Source: Candidatus Hydrogenedentota bacterium
GTDB lineage: Bacteria > Hydrogenedentota > Hydrogenedentia > Hydrogenedentales > JAEUWI01
DNA: 64,000 nt
Assembly: GCA_016791475.1 (NCBI GenBank)
Contig: JAEUWI010000002.1
Location: 62,001 to 126,000 of the forward strand
Reading direction: 5' to 3'
How positions within the stretch are numbered: the stretch's first letter is position 1; each line of letters opens with the position of its first letter. A program made the position numbers and the translations under genes. The notes under the pieces were generated by a model. It made no database searches and was not told the origin of the DNA. It saw nothing but the letters and a program-made list of their open reading frames with translations. Shown here piece after piece: positions 8,693 through 18,020 of this stretch.

Positions 8693-10060
8693 ATGAACAC
8701 CTTCTCCGAACTCTGTATTGACCATGTGGACGAACTCATCTTTGGAAGATGCCCCCATCCGGTTCAGGTGACGCCGGCCATACGGGTTGGCGGGGGTGAT
8801 GCCATTCCTGAGCTGAACTACATCCTGCCCCACGGCAGCGGGGTGAACGAGGACACGATCGACAAGGTCGTGGCCCAATACCGCCTCATGGCGGAGCACA
8901 GCCTGGAGCGCGCGTTGCAGTTGTCCGTGCCCGCCCTGGTCATTGAGATCGAGCTGGTGTTCGAAATGACCCTCAACCCCGCCTGGGGAGAACGGGTTAT
9001 CGCCGCCACGCGCGAGGTGATGGACGACTTCCAGGTCCGCGGCGTCAATGCCGCGCTCCGGACAACCGTGGCCGACATACGGGACCGCAATCGCCCGCCG
9101 CGCAACCGGACCAGCAATGAAACGGAACTCATGTTTGAAACCTTTGAACGCTGCGCGCCGTACTCCGACATCCTGTCCATCGAGTCCACCGGCGGAAAGG
9201 AGGTCTCGGACGACGCCCTCCTTCAATGCAGCGTCGGCGGCGTGGCCTTTGCCCTCGGGGAACTGGCCGCGCGCGATATGGAATTCGTCTGGCGGCGCGT
9301 CGCGGAGATTTGCCGCCGGCATGGCAAGATCGCCGGTGGCGACGCCGCGTGCGGATTCGCGAACACAGCGATGCAACTGGCCGGCAAGCGGATGATACCC
9401 ACCGTGGTCGCCGCCGTGGTCCGCGCCATGGGCGCGGCCCGCTCCCTCGTGGCCCTGGAATGCGGCGCGACGGGCCCGGACAAGGATTGCGCCTACGAGG
9501 GCCCGATCCTGAAGGCCATCGCGGGCATCCCGATCTCCATGGAGGGCAAGACCGCCGCCTGCGCCCATTCCAGCCCCCTGGGCAACGTGGCCATGTGCTG
9601 CTGCGATCTCTGGAGCAACGAGTCCGTGCCCTTCGTGAATCTTTTCGGCGGCCACACGCCCGAGGTGTGCCTTGAACAACTCTGGTATGATTGCAAGCTG
9701 ATGAACACGGCGTCGAAGCAGGGGCAGGCCCTCGCCCTGAGAAACCTGCTCAGCGAGTCCGACATCCACACCAGCGCCGAGGCGCTGATTCTGGCGCCCG
9801 CGTCCGCACTGCGGCTTGCCCGCGCCATTGTCGCCTCGCCCGATCGCGCCACCCGCACCCTGAACGCCGCCCGCGAGGCCTTGCGCATGATCGACGAAGC
9901 CCTCGCCGATGGCCGCCTGGTCATTCCGCCCATAGAAATGCCCTGGCTCGACCCGATGCGCGAAAGCCTGGACGAATTCGCGGGCCTGGGCGGAAAGCGG
10001 ATCGACCACTACGCCGCCCAGTTTCCCGACCGCTTCATCCCGAGCGAATACGGCCTCTGA
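8693..10060 (+). CDS. mtaB: MtaB: methanol (or methoxylated compound):corrinoid methyltransferase
   Basis: A 455-residue TIM-barrel zinc methyltransferase of the MtaB family, which cleaves methanol and passes the methyl group to the corrinoid protein MtaC. Conserved blocks include SIESTGGKE, AGGDAACGFANTAM, GPDKDCAYEGPILKAI and ISMEGKTAACAHSSPLGN. Residues E164, C220 and C266 appear to match the zinc ligands Glu164, Cys220 and Cys269 of Methanosarcina MtaB. A GGAGG Shine-Dalgarno precedes the ATG. No mtaC or mtaA lies in this window, so partners must be elsewhere, or the protein acts on another methyl donor. metF and metH, which handle C1 units, are encoded 13-19 kb away. Confidence 0.9.
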   Translation: MNTFSELCIDHVDELIFGRCPHPVQVTPAIRVGGGDAIPELNYILPHGSGVNEDTIDKVVAQYRLMAEHSLERALQLSVPALVIEIELVFEMTLNPAWGERVIAATREVMDDFQVRGVNAALRTTVADIRDRNRPPRNRTSNETELMFETFERCAPYSDILSIESTGGKEVSDDALLQCSVGGVAFALGELAARDMEFVWRRVAEICRRHGKIAGGDAACGFANTAMQLAGKRMIPTVVAAVVRAMGAARSLVALECGATGPDKDCAYEGPILKAIAGIPISMEGKTAACAHSSPLGNVAMCCCDLWSNESVPFVNLFGGHTPEVCLEQLWYDCKLMNTASKQGQALALRNLLSESDIHTSAEALILAPASALRLARAIVASPDRATRTLNAAREALRMIDEALADGRLVIPPIEMPWLDPMRESLDEFAGLGGKRIDHYAAQFPDRFIPSEYGL

Positions 10061-10350
10061 GGCAATAGCAACGGTTGGAAAGAGGGCGATGAGGTCTGGC
10101 GCGAAGTGACATCACTTGGTCTGACGGGTATCTCGCGTTGGGGCGTGGGGTACCTGTGGACCGATTGGGACAGGGGGACAAACTCCGCAAACCGGGGGGC
10201 GCGTTGACACTGGATGCCCGACGATGCCTGGGCTGCTTTGTGGGCGCATGCAGCAGCCTGTTCGGAGATCCGCACCCAGGCGAGTACCTGTAAGCGGCAG
10301 GGATATCACTGTAATAGGTGGCTGTCCCCATTATGGACCCAAGGACTTGT
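10061..10350. other. Intergenic region without recognised gene
   Basis: Non-coding stretch between mtaB and the 9-bp tandem array. I see no credible reading frame, RNA fold or promoter that I could defend. Confidence 0.5.
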
Positions 10351-10467
10351 CGGTCCTTTCGGTCCTTTGGGTCCTGTCGGTCCTTTCGGTCCTTTCGGTC
10401 CTTTCGGTCCTTTCGGTCCTTTCGGTCCTTTCGGTCCTTTCGGTCCTTTCGGTCCTTTGGGTCCTTT
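10351..10467. repeat. Minisatellite: 13 copies of a 9-bp unit (CGGTCCTTT)
   Basis: Thirteen head-to-tail 9-mers, eleven of them CGGTCCTTT, with variants GGGTCCTGT (third) and GGGTCCTTT (last). It lies just beyond the terminator of tRNA-Glu. Because the unit is three codons, every frame through it is open and encodes a tripeptide repeat (for example Gly-Pro-Lys on the reverse strand); I regard these as artefacts. Related 9-mers occur at 45816 and 50591. Confidence 0.95.
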
Positions 10468-10480
10468 GTCCCAAAATGGA

Positions 10481-10514
10481 AAATGCGCTCCGTGCTGCTG
10501 CACGGAGCGCATTT
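10481..10514 (-). terminator. Intrinsic terminator of tRNA-Glu
   Basis: A perfect 14-bp stem (AAATGCGCTCCGTG with CACGGAGCGCATTT) around a 6-base loop, directly 3' of the tRNA on its own strand and followed by a T-rich run (TTTTCCATTTT). Confidence 0.8.
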
Positions 10515-10521
10515 CAAAAGA

Positions 10522-10599
<78 letters not shown>

Positions 10600-10751
10600 G
10601 CAATGGATAGCGGTAAAATGCTGGGCGGCGTCCGCAGAAGTGCGTAACACGTGCCTGCCAGCAAAGGAAGCAAAGTATAGCAATTGTGCGGGGGACAAGT
10701 CAAACAAGCGGGCACATTTTTTTGCACACTTGTTTCACTTCCCGGGCGAAC

Positions 10752-11960
10752 TCAGCTTCGGGCCGTGGCCGCCGTGGCGAGGTCTTCCGCCAGGTCGGTC
10801 TTGAGCCGTTCCACCGTGATGTGGGAGCCGCTGGGGTCTTCATCCAGCAGTAATCCGCGAAGTTTGCAACCGAAAGCGCCGATCCACTGCTGGGCCCGGG
10901 CGTAGCCGAGGAGCCGGTCGAAGAAATCGGCATCCAGGCGGGGGCAGGGCAAGGTCCCGCCGAGGGCCCGGTCGGTGTTGGTGCGATCAAAGATCGGCTC
11001 GTCAAGGAGGTAGTGCCGATACAGGGCGAGGGAGGCGTTGGCCACCTGCTCCGCACGGGTAATGTCGCCGTCGAGCTTGGGCTGGAAGCCCATCTGGCTG
11101 CCCATGGGGCTCAGTGTGCGCGTGGCCCAGTGGTTGAGCTCGCGAAGTTTGCAGGGATTCGGATTCGTGAGGTGGTAGGTCCGGGCGGACGCACCCTCAC
11201 GTTCAACGATGGTCCAGAGGGCCTCGGCGACCCAGTCCACAGGAATGAGGTTCAGCGTGGACTCGGGATTGCCCTGAAGGCGAAGGCTTTCGCCCGCGGG
11301 CAACTGGCCACCCTCGATCACATCCACCATGCGGAGGATGCTGTAGAAATTGTGGAACTGGCTGATGAGGCCGTTGCGCTCGGCGCCCACGATGATGGAG
11401 GGGCGGAATACGGCGCCGCGAATCGTGCCGGCGGCCAGGGCGTCCACGAAAATCTGTTCGGCCTGGCGCTTGGTGCGCTCGTAGGTGTTTTTGCAGGGAG
11501 TGTCGAGGAGTTCATGCTCCATGACCCGGCCCTCGTGCATGCCGGCCACGTAGGCGGTGCTCACGTGGTAGAGGGGCACGTCGGTGCCTTCCAGCAACTG
11601 CATCATGTGCCGGAGTCCGTCCACATTCGCGGACTGGAGCTCAAAATCTTTCTTGGGATTGAAGCTGATGCTGGCGGCGCAATGGATGACCAGGCTCAGG
11701 GTATTGCGGAGCATGCCGCGCTGGGCATCGTTCAGGCCCAGATCGGGCTGACACGTATCGCCCTGGAGGATGGTGATCTCGTCGAGGCGATGGTCCGCGC
11801 CGGGAAGTGCCAGCACGGCGGCAAGACGCTGGCGCGCCTGTTCCATCGTGGCGTCGCGCATCAATACCACCGGAGAAAAGCCCCGTTCGAGGGCCTTGGC
11901 CAGCACCCAGCTTCCCATGATACCGGTGCCGCCGGTGATAAGAATCGACCGCTTCTCCAT
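10752..11960 (-). CDS. Extended SDR / thioester-reductase-like NAD(P)H oxidoreductase
   Basis: A 402-residue Rossmann protein of the extended SDR type (NAD_binding_4, as in fatty acyl-CoA reductases and carboxylic acid reductase R-domains). It has the glycine motif ITGGTGIMGSWVLAKAL at the N-terminus, the catalytic YxxxK in NTYERTKRQAE, HCAASISF, and FRPSIIVGAERNG in the substrate half. The C-terminal ~120 residues are less conserved. It may reduce acyl-thioesters to aldehydes or alcohols, but the substrate cannot be read from sequence. The start at 11960 has AAAGGAG upstream; the frame continues 33 codons further without support. It stands alone, divergent from rel. Confidence 0.8.
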   Translation of the reverse strand: MEKRSILITGGTGIMGSWVLAKALERGFSPVVLMRDATMEQARQRLAAVLALPGADHRLDEITILQGDTCQPDLGLNDAQRGMLRNTLSLVIHCAASISFNPKKDFELQSANVDGLRHMMQLLEGTDVPLYHVSTAYVAGMHEGRVMEHELLDTPCKNTYERTKRQAEQIFVDALAAGTIRGAVFRPSIIVGAERNGLISQFHNFYSILRMVDVIEGGQLPAGESLRLQGNPESTLNLIPVDWVAEALWTIVEREGASARTYHLTNPNPCKLRELNHWATRTLSPMGSQMGFQPKLDGDITRAEQVANASLALYRHYLLDEPIFDRTNTDRALGGTLPCPRLDADFFDRLLGYARAQQWIGAFGCKLRGLLLDEDPSGSHITVERLKTDLAEDLATAATARS

Positions 11961-12354
11961 ACAACTCCTTTCACATACAATACTTTGTACGTTACGTAAT
12001 GTGGTGGTACTGCCGCGCCAGAAGATTTTAGGGCGGTTCGTAGTAGGACTTCCCTCCACTATACCGCCGAAGGGGAGACTGCGTTACACCGGAACAACCC
12101 GCCCTGTGCGGCGGTAAGGTCGGCACGGCATCCCGTGGGGGAGGCCGGTCCGAGGTGAAAAACACTTCTCCTGCGACGCGAATAGTGTAACAGATTGAAA
12201 CATCAAAATCTATTGAATTTCGGTGGACGACGGCAGCGCAAGTAATTACGTAAAACTGTATCGATCCGGCCCCGGCCCGACTCTGGTTTAACTTTTTCGG
12301 CCAGTGGTACAATGGGGCGGGTCAGCCTACACCGCCAGAAGGGCAGAATCGGCC
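11961..12354. other. Divergent intergenic region with rel promoter
   Basis: 394 bases between the SDR gene and rel. An extended -10 TGGTACAAT lies at 12305-12313 with TTTAAC-like sequence upstream, so the rel transcript probably starts near 12320. Near the SDR start there is a short palindrome TACGTTACGTA at 11989-11999. Nothing else is recognised. Confidence 0.5.
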
Positions 12355-14400
12355 ATGCGAAGTCTATTTGCCAAACTCAAGAAGCAACTGCGAAAAAACT
12401 TCTCCGAAGAGGAGCTGGAAGTCGTCCGCCTGGCCTATCGGGTGGCGGATGAAGCGCACCACGGGCAGAAGCGTCTGTCCGGCGAGCCCTACATCATCCA
12501 CAGCCTTTCCGTGGCCCAGAATCTCGCCGGGATCGGGTTGGATCCGGTCACTTGTGCGGCGGGCCTGCTCCATGACGTGGTGGAAGACACGCCGATCACG
12601 AGCGCCGATCTTCATGCGCAGTTTGGAGAAGAGATCACCCGGCTGGTGGAAGGGGTGACCAAGATCAGCGGGTTGCACCTGCCGGATCGGAAGGTCACCC
12701 ACGAGGTAAAGCAGGCGCAGAACATCCGGAAGATGCTGGTGGCCACGGCGAACGATGTCCGGGTGATTTTGATCAAACTGGCGGACCGGCTGCACAACGT
12801 GCGCACCCTGGAGCATCTTCCGAAGGAAAAGCGCATGCGGATCGCTCGGGAGACGCTGGAGATTTATGCGCCAATGGCGCACCGGCTCGGTATCTCCCAG
12901 TGGAAATGGGAGCTCGAAGATCATTCCTTTCACCACCTGATGCCGGAAGAGTACAAGGCCATCGCGCAGCAGGTGGCCATGAAGCGCCGCGCGCGCGAGT
13001 CCGAGCTCTATGATGTGATCCGCGAGCTGGAGGTGCGACTGAAGGAGGCGGAGGTGACGGCGCGGGTGATCGGGCGCCCGAAGCACCTGTACAGCATTTA
13101 TCAGAAGATGGTGCAGCAGGGCAAAGACTTTCACGAGGTCATGGACATCCAGGCGGTGCGCATCATCACCCAGACCGAGGCGGGCTGCTACAACGCCCTG
13201 GGCGTGGTGCACAGCCTCTGGACGCCGATCCCCGGCCGGATGAAAGACTATATCGCCATGCCGAAGCTCAACATGTACCAGGCCATCCACACGACGGTCA
13301 TGGGGGTGAGCGCCCTTCCGCTGGAAATCCAGATTCGATCCGAAGAAATGGATAAGATGGCGCGGGAAGGCATCGCGGCGCACTGGATCTACAAAGAGGG
13401 CGAGAAAAACCGGGACACCCGGCTCGACCACCAGTTGACCTGGCTGCGCCAGATGTACAGTTGGGTGAAGGATGCGCATGCCCCGGAAGAGCTTATGGAC
13501 AGCATGCGCCGGGATTTTGGACCTTCCCACACCTATGTCTTCACGCCGAAGGGCGAAGTGATGGAACTGCCGCCGGGGGCGACGCCGCTGGACTATGCCT
13601 ATTTGATTCACTCCGACGTGGGCCACCAGTGCATCGGCGCGCGGGTGAACGGGCGCATGGTTCCCCTGCGCTATCACCTTCAGACGGGCGATGTGGTGGA
13701 GGTCCTGACCTCCAAGAGCCAGACGCCCCATCTGGACTGGGTGGATATCGTCGTCACGGGCCGCGCCCGCACGCGCATACGCCAGCGTTTGCGCGAGCTG
13801 GGCGCCCTGGCGCCCATGGACGATCCCATGCACCACCCTCATCACGAGGAGGCCGCGCCCGCGCCGCCCCCGCGCCCGAAGGTAAAGCCGCAGGAAGTGC
13901 GGGAGGTGGACGACAAGACCCGGCAGAATCTGGTGCGCATCGAAGGCGACAAAGGCATGACGGTACAGTTTGCCAAGTGCTGCAATCCCATGCCGGGCCA
14001 TGCGCTGATCGGGTACATCACCAAGAGCACCGGGCTGACGGTGCATCGCGCGGACTGCAAGAGCTTCGCAAAATCCAACCGCGACGCGGCCCGGGTGATC
14101 GAGGCCTCGTGGGAGGGCGAGGGGCTGTATGAGATGCGGATTCGCGTGACCATCGGTCAGCGGCCCAACGTGCTCTCCGATCTTACGAATGCGCTTCGCC
14201 CGATCAACATCGACATCCTCCGTGCGGACTACCGCCTGACGGAGCCCGGCGTGGGTTGCTTCGAGTTTATCGTGGAGACCTCGGGCAAGAGCGCGGTGAA
14301 CCGGATCGTGCGCACACTCAATACGGTCAGCGGCGTCGTGAACGTGAACGCGGAGCCGGTGGAAATGGAGCGGGGCAAACCCCTCTCCCTGGCGGGTTGA
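12355..14400 (+). CDS. rel: Rel: bifunctional (p)ppGpp synthetase/hydrolase
   Basis: A 681-residue RelA/SpoT homolog that makes and degrades the stringent-response alarmone. Order: HD hydrolase domain with intact [10 protein letters not shown] (H73, D74), synthetase domain with [24 protein letters not shown] and the RxKD element in [12 protein letters not shown] typical of bifunctional enzymes, TGS domain from [14 protein letters not shown], a zinc-finger-like stretch [10 protein letters not shown], and a C-terminal ACT domain. Both catalytic centres look intact. ATG 12355 is preferred over in-frame 12304, which lies on the promoter -10. uvrB starts one base after the stop, implying translational coupling. 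Confidence 0.95.
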   Translation: MRSLFAKLKKQLRKNFSEEELEVVRLAYRVADEAHHGQKRLSGEPYIIHSLSVAQNLAGIGLDPVTCAAGLLHDVVEDTPITSADLHAQFGEEITRLVEGVTKISGLHLPDRKVTHEVKQAQNIRKMLVATANDVRVILIKLADRLHNVRTLEHLPKEKRMRIARETLEIYAPMAHRLGISQWKWELEDHSFHHLMPEEYKAIAQQVAMKRRARESELYDVIRELEVRLKEAEVTARVIGRPKHLYSIYQKMVQQGKDFHEVMDIQAVRIITQTEAGCYNALGVVHSLWTPIPGRMKDYIAMPKLNMYQAIHTTVMGVSALPLEIQIRSEEMDKMAREGIAAHWIYKEGEKNRDTRLDHQLTWLRQMYSWVKDAHAPEELMDSMRRDFGPSHTYVFTPKGEVMELPPGATPLDYAYLIHSDVGHQCIGARVNGRMVPLRYHLQTGDVVEVLTSKSQTPHLDWVDIVVTGRARTRIRQRLRELGALAPMDDPMHHPHHEEAAPAPPPRPKVKPQEVREVDDKTRQNLVRIEGDKGMTVQFAKCCNPMPGHALIGYITKSTGLTVHRADCKSFAKSNRDAARVIEASWEGEGLYEMRIRVTIGQRPNVLSDLTNALRPINIDILRADYRLTEPGVGCFEFIVETSGKSAVNRIVRTLNTVSGVVNVNAEPVEMERGKPLSLAG

Positions 14401-14401
14401 G

Positions 14402-16399
14402 ATGAACCGCTTTAATCTGAAGACGGAGTTCGCGCCCGCCGGGGATCAGCCCGCGGCGATAGACGACCTCGTTCGGGGCCTTGAAGAGGGCCTGGCCCAT
14501 CAGGTGCTCCTCGGCGTGACCGGCTCGGGCAAGACCTTTACGGTGGCGAACGTAATCGCCCGGACCCAGCGCCCGGCCCTGGTGCTGGCGCACAACAAGA
14601 TCCTGGCGGCCCAGCTCTACGGCGAATTCAAAGCGCTCTTTCCCGAAAACGCGGTGGAGTACTTCGTAAGCTACTACGACTACTATCAGCCCGAGGCCTA
14701 TGTGCCCGCGAGCGACACCTTCATCGAAAAGGACTCGTCCGTCAACGACGAGATCGACAAGATGCGCCACGCCGCGACGCGCTCACTGCTCAGCCGGCGC
14801 GACTGCATCATCGTGGCCAGCGTGTCCTGCATTTACGGGATCGGCTCCCCCGAGGTCTACGGCGCAATGCGCGTGGAGCTGGAGCCGGGCCGCATCCAGG
14901 ATCGGGACGAGCTTATCGCCGGCCTGGTGGAGATGCAGTACGAGCGCAACGATGTGGATTTCCACCGCGGCACCTTTCGCGTGCGGGGCGATGTGGTGGA
15001 TATCTTTCCGGCCTATGAGGCGGACCGGGCGGTGCGCGTGGAGCTGTTTGGCGACGAGATCGAAAATCTCGTGGAGATCGACCCGCTCCGCGGCACCGTG
15101 CTCCGGAAGCTCCGGCGCACGGAGATCTACCCCAAGACCCACTACGCCACCACGCGCGCCGCGCTGGAGAAAGCGATCGAGGGGATCGAGCGGGAGCTGG
15201 ACGAGCGCCTGATCCAGTTGAACAACGCGAATGAAATTCTTTACGCACAGCGCCTCGAACAGCGCACGCGCTATGACCTGGAGATGCTCAAAGAGATCGG
15301 CTTCTGTTCGGGCATCGAGAACTACTCGCGGCATCTCGATGGGCGCCAGCCGGGAGAACCGCCCTATACGCTCATGAGTTATTTCCCCGACGACTACCTC
15401 CTGATTATCGACGAGAGCCACATCTCCGTGCCCCAGGTGGGGGCCATGTTCAAGGGCGATCGGTCGCGCAAAGACAAGCTGGTGGACTACGGCTTTCGTC
15501 TGCCCTGCGCCCGGGACAACCGTCCGCTGATGTTCGATGAGTTCGAAGATCGCATGGGCCAGACGATCTATGTCAGCGCCACGCCGGGCAAATATGAGCT
15601 GGAGAAAACGGAGGGCGTGATCATCGAGCAGGTCGTTCGGCCCACGGGGCTCGTGGATCCCGAAGTGGAGGTCCGGCCCGCGGCCAACCAGGTGGACGAT
15701 CTGCTGGGCGAGGTGCGCGCGCGCGCGGAGCGGGGCGAGCGCGTGCTGGTGACCACACTGACCAAGCGCATGGCGGAGGATCTCACGAGCTACTTCACCG
15801 ATCTCAACGTGCGCGTGCGCTATATGCACAGCGACGTGGAGACCCTGGAGCGCATCGAGCTGATCCGGCAACTTCGCCAGGGCGAGTACGATGTGCTGGT
15901 GGGGATCAACCTGCTCCGCGAGGGGCTGGATATTCCCGAAGTGTCTCTGGTGGCGGTACTGGATGCGGACAAAGAGGGGTTTCTACGTTCGGAGACCAGC
16001 CTGATTCAGACCTGCGGTCGCGCGGCGCGCAATCTGGGGGGACGCGTCATTCTCTACGCCGACACAATGACCGGGTCCATGACGCGGGCGATGGAAGAGA
16101 TGGATCGCCGCCGCGAGAAGCAGCGTGCGCATAACCAGAAGCACGGCATTACGCCGGAGACCATCCGGAAGGCCATTCCCGATCTGCTCAATACGCTCTA
16201 TCAGCGGGAACAGCGGGAAACGCCCAAAGCGGCGGAAGAGCCGGATCTGTACGTGGCCGCGCGCGATATCGACAAGACCATCAAGAAGCTGGAGAAGGCC
16301 ATGAAGGACGCCGCCGCCAAGATGGACTTTGAGAAGGCCGCCGAATTCCGGGACCGAATGCTGGCCCTGGAGCGCCGCCAGATAGAAGAGGGGTTGTAG
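14402..16399 (+). CDS. uvrB: UvrB: excinuclease ABC subunit B
   Basis: A 665-residue nucleotide excision repair helicase-like protein that loads with UvrA and verifies DNA damage. Walker A GVTGSGKT at residues 38-45, the beta-hairpin region [22 protein letters not shown]-like box [11 protein letters not shown], helicase motifs [20 protein letters not shown] and QTCGRAARN, and a C-terminal UVR motif ([13 protein letters not shown]) that contacts UvrC. Standard length. It follows rel with a 1-base gap, so it is probably co-transcribed with the stringent-response gene. Confidence 0.97.
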   Translation: MNRFNLKTEFAPAGDQPAAIDDLVRGLEEGLAHQVLLGVTGSGKTFTVANVIARTQRPALVLAHNKILAAQLYGEFKALFPENAVEYFVSYYDYYQPEAYVPASDTFIEKDSSVNDEIDKMRHAATRSLLSRRDCIIVASVSCIYGIGSPEVYGAMRVELEPGRIQDRDELIAGLVEMQYERNDVDFHRGTFRVRGDVVDIFPAYEADRAVRVELFGDEIENLVEIDPLRGTVLRKLRRTEIYPKTHYATTRAALEKAIEGIERELDERLIQLNNANEILYAQRLEQRTRYDLEMLKEIGFCSGIENYSRHLDGRQPGEPPYTLMSYFPDDYLLIIDESHISVPQVGAMFKGDRSRKDKLVDYGFRLPCARDNRPLMFDEFEDRMGQTIYVSATPGKYELEKTEGVIIEQVVRPTGLVDPEVEVRPAANQVDDLLGEVRARAERGERVLVTTLTKRMAEDLTSYFTDLNVRVRYMHSDVETLERIELIRQLRQGEYDVLVGINLLREGLDIPEVSLVAVLDADKEGFLRSETSLIQTCGRAARNLGGRVILYADTMTGSMTRAMEEMDRRREKQRAHNQKHGITPETIRKAIPDLLNTLYQREQRETPKAAEEPDLYVAARDIDKTIKKLEKAMKDAAAKMDFEKAAEFRDRMLALERRQIEEGL

Positions 16400-16625
16400 G
16401 GGCGGGTCCGCATCCGCCGGGTCCGTTCTCCGGAATCTGGGGTCAAAAAACTGCCCCGCGCCCCCGTCGCCTGACCATGGCCAACCGATCCCGGTGCGCC
16501 AATGACCTCGCCCGACCTGTCCGAGAGCCGGACGCTTTCGCGGTTGCCGGATTTACCTTGCAAAATACACCCCAATACGCTAATTTTGTAGGTGGGTGTT
16601 GGAGGGAGGCGGCGAGGATGGGAAG

Positions 16626-17966
16626 ATGGGCGAACGCAGGCATACGGTCACGCCACAGGCCCTGGCGAACTATGAGCAGCAGTTCAAGGCGCTTCACAAA
16701 GACTGGCACTACCTCTATAAACTGGTAGAGGCCTATATGCGCCCCCATGCCGAGCGCGAGGTGCTCGAAGTGGACCTGCTCCGGATCAAAGGGCGCATTT
16801 CGTGCGACTATCCCGTGCTGGCCGAATGGCGCAGCGGGGGCTATGGCGCGCCCGCCGGTATTTCCACGCTCTTCTCGGAAAGCACGACCCTCAAGACCCT
16901 GACCGAGGGCATGCGGGAAGGGGGGGGGCGCGCCTGGGACGAGTGGCAGATGGTGGACGAGGCGCTGGGGCGTGTCCGACAGACCTTGATTGCGGCGCGG
17001 GAAAAAGCGCGCCCGGGCAAACCCGTCTCCCTGCCGGGCGAGTTGTTTTCCGCCCCGGCCTCCGTCCAGGAAATCGACCACTACGAGAGCCAGTTTGTGG
17101 CGTTTCAGGCGGACTGGCGCCGTCTCTATGAACTGGCCGAGGCCTACGCCCGACCGGGGGCCGACCAGCGCGCGCTGGAGGTGGAGCTGATACAGCTTAA
17201 GGGAAAAATCTCCTGCAATTATCCCACCCTGCCGCGGTGGTTTGGCGGTCGCGACGAGTGCTCCAGCGGGATCGGAAAAATTCTCACCAGCGGCGTGTCG
17301 CTTGAGGGTCTTGCCGAGGGGGTGCGCGGGGGCGGCCGGATCTGTCGCGACTGGCTCGCGGTGGATCAGTCTCTGGGCAACGTGCGGCAGCAGTTGGAGA
17401 GCGCCCGCGAGCAGATCCGCCGGGGCAAGCCGGTCAGTATCACCGACAACTTCTTTGTGCCGCCTCACGAGCGGCCCATCAACTGGAAGAAGATTATCGT
17501 GCGCGGAACGGCCATCTGCACGGTACTCATTTTTTTTGGCGGGGCTTGGATCGCGCGCAACTTCTTCGGCATCGGCGCGCCGGAGGCGGGCGCGGGCATC
17601 GTGGAGATGGCGTCGATGGAGGATCGCGAGAAGGTGGTGACGATCCTGGCGGTAATGAATGAGTCCTTCGTTCGCGGCGATCTCGACATGTTCATGACGA
17701 CGATCGCCAGTGATTTTTCCGATGACGCCGGAAACGGTCGCCGCGCGCTGCGCGCGGTGCTCCAGACCTTCCATGCGGCGGGTAATTTTCAGCAGGCCTG
17801 GGTGGATTGGAGCCGGACGGAGATCGTGAAGACCGGGGACTGGCTCTATGCGAGTCCGGTGGTAATCCGGTCGCACGTGGAGGGGGAGGATGACCTGTTT
17901 ATCCGCCTGGGCTTCAAGGAGTACGGCGGGCGCTGGCTGATCGCGTCGGGCGAGGGCTACAACTGA
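16626..17966 (+). CDS. Unrecognised membrane protein with an internally duplicated domain and NTF2-like tail
   Basis: 446 residues. Two tandem copies of a ~128-residue helical unit, residues 16-143 and 153-280, line up at a constant offset of 137. Shared landmarks: YE-QF with a following DW--LY, EAY-RP, LEV-L---KG-ISC-YP, EG-R-GGR, G-VRQ, ARE and GKPVS. A single membrane helix (about 290-312) follows, then a ~110-residue C-terminal domain (RGDLDMFMTTIASDFSDD onward) resembling SnoaL/NTF2-like folds, probably outside the membrane. I do not recognise the repeat family. The start at 16626 has GAGGATGGGA upstream; an in-frame ATG at 16596 is possible. It ends 55 bases from the convergent permease and shares a terminator with it. 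Confidence 0.75.
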   Translation: MGERRHTVTPQALANYEQQFKALHKDWHYLYKLVEAYMRPHAEREVLEVDLLRIKGRISCDYPVLAEWRSGGYGAPAGISTLFSESTTLKTLTEGMREGGGRAWDEWQMVDEALGRVRQTLIAAREKARPGKPVSLPGELFSAPASVQEIDHYESQFVAFQADWRRLYELAEAYARPGADQRALEVELIQLKGKISCNYPTLPRWFGGRDECSSGIGKILTSGVSLEGLAEGVRGGGRICRDWLAVDQSLGNVRQQLESAREQIRRGKPVSITDNFFVPPHERPINWKKIIVRGTAICTVLIFFGGAWIARNFFGIGAPEAGAGIVEMASMEDREKVVTILAVMNESFVRGDLDMFMTTIASDFSDDAGNGRRALRAVLQTFHAAGNFQQAWVDWSRTEIVKTGDWLYASPVVIRSHVEGEDDLFIRLGFKEYGGRWLIASGEGYN

Positions 17967-17975
17967 GCATAGAAA

Positions 17976-18006
17976 AAGCCGCAGCCCCCGAAGGGAGCCG
18001 CGGCTT
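17976..18006. terminator. Bidirectional terminator between convergent genes
   Basis: A stem AAGCCGC/GCGGCTT with an inner G-C rich extension and a GAA loop. On the reverse strand it is followed by TTTTTCT, on the forward strand preceded by AAAAA, so it can serve both converging transcripts, best for the permease gene. Confidence 0.75.
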
Positions 18007-18020
18007 GCGAATTGCTGGGC

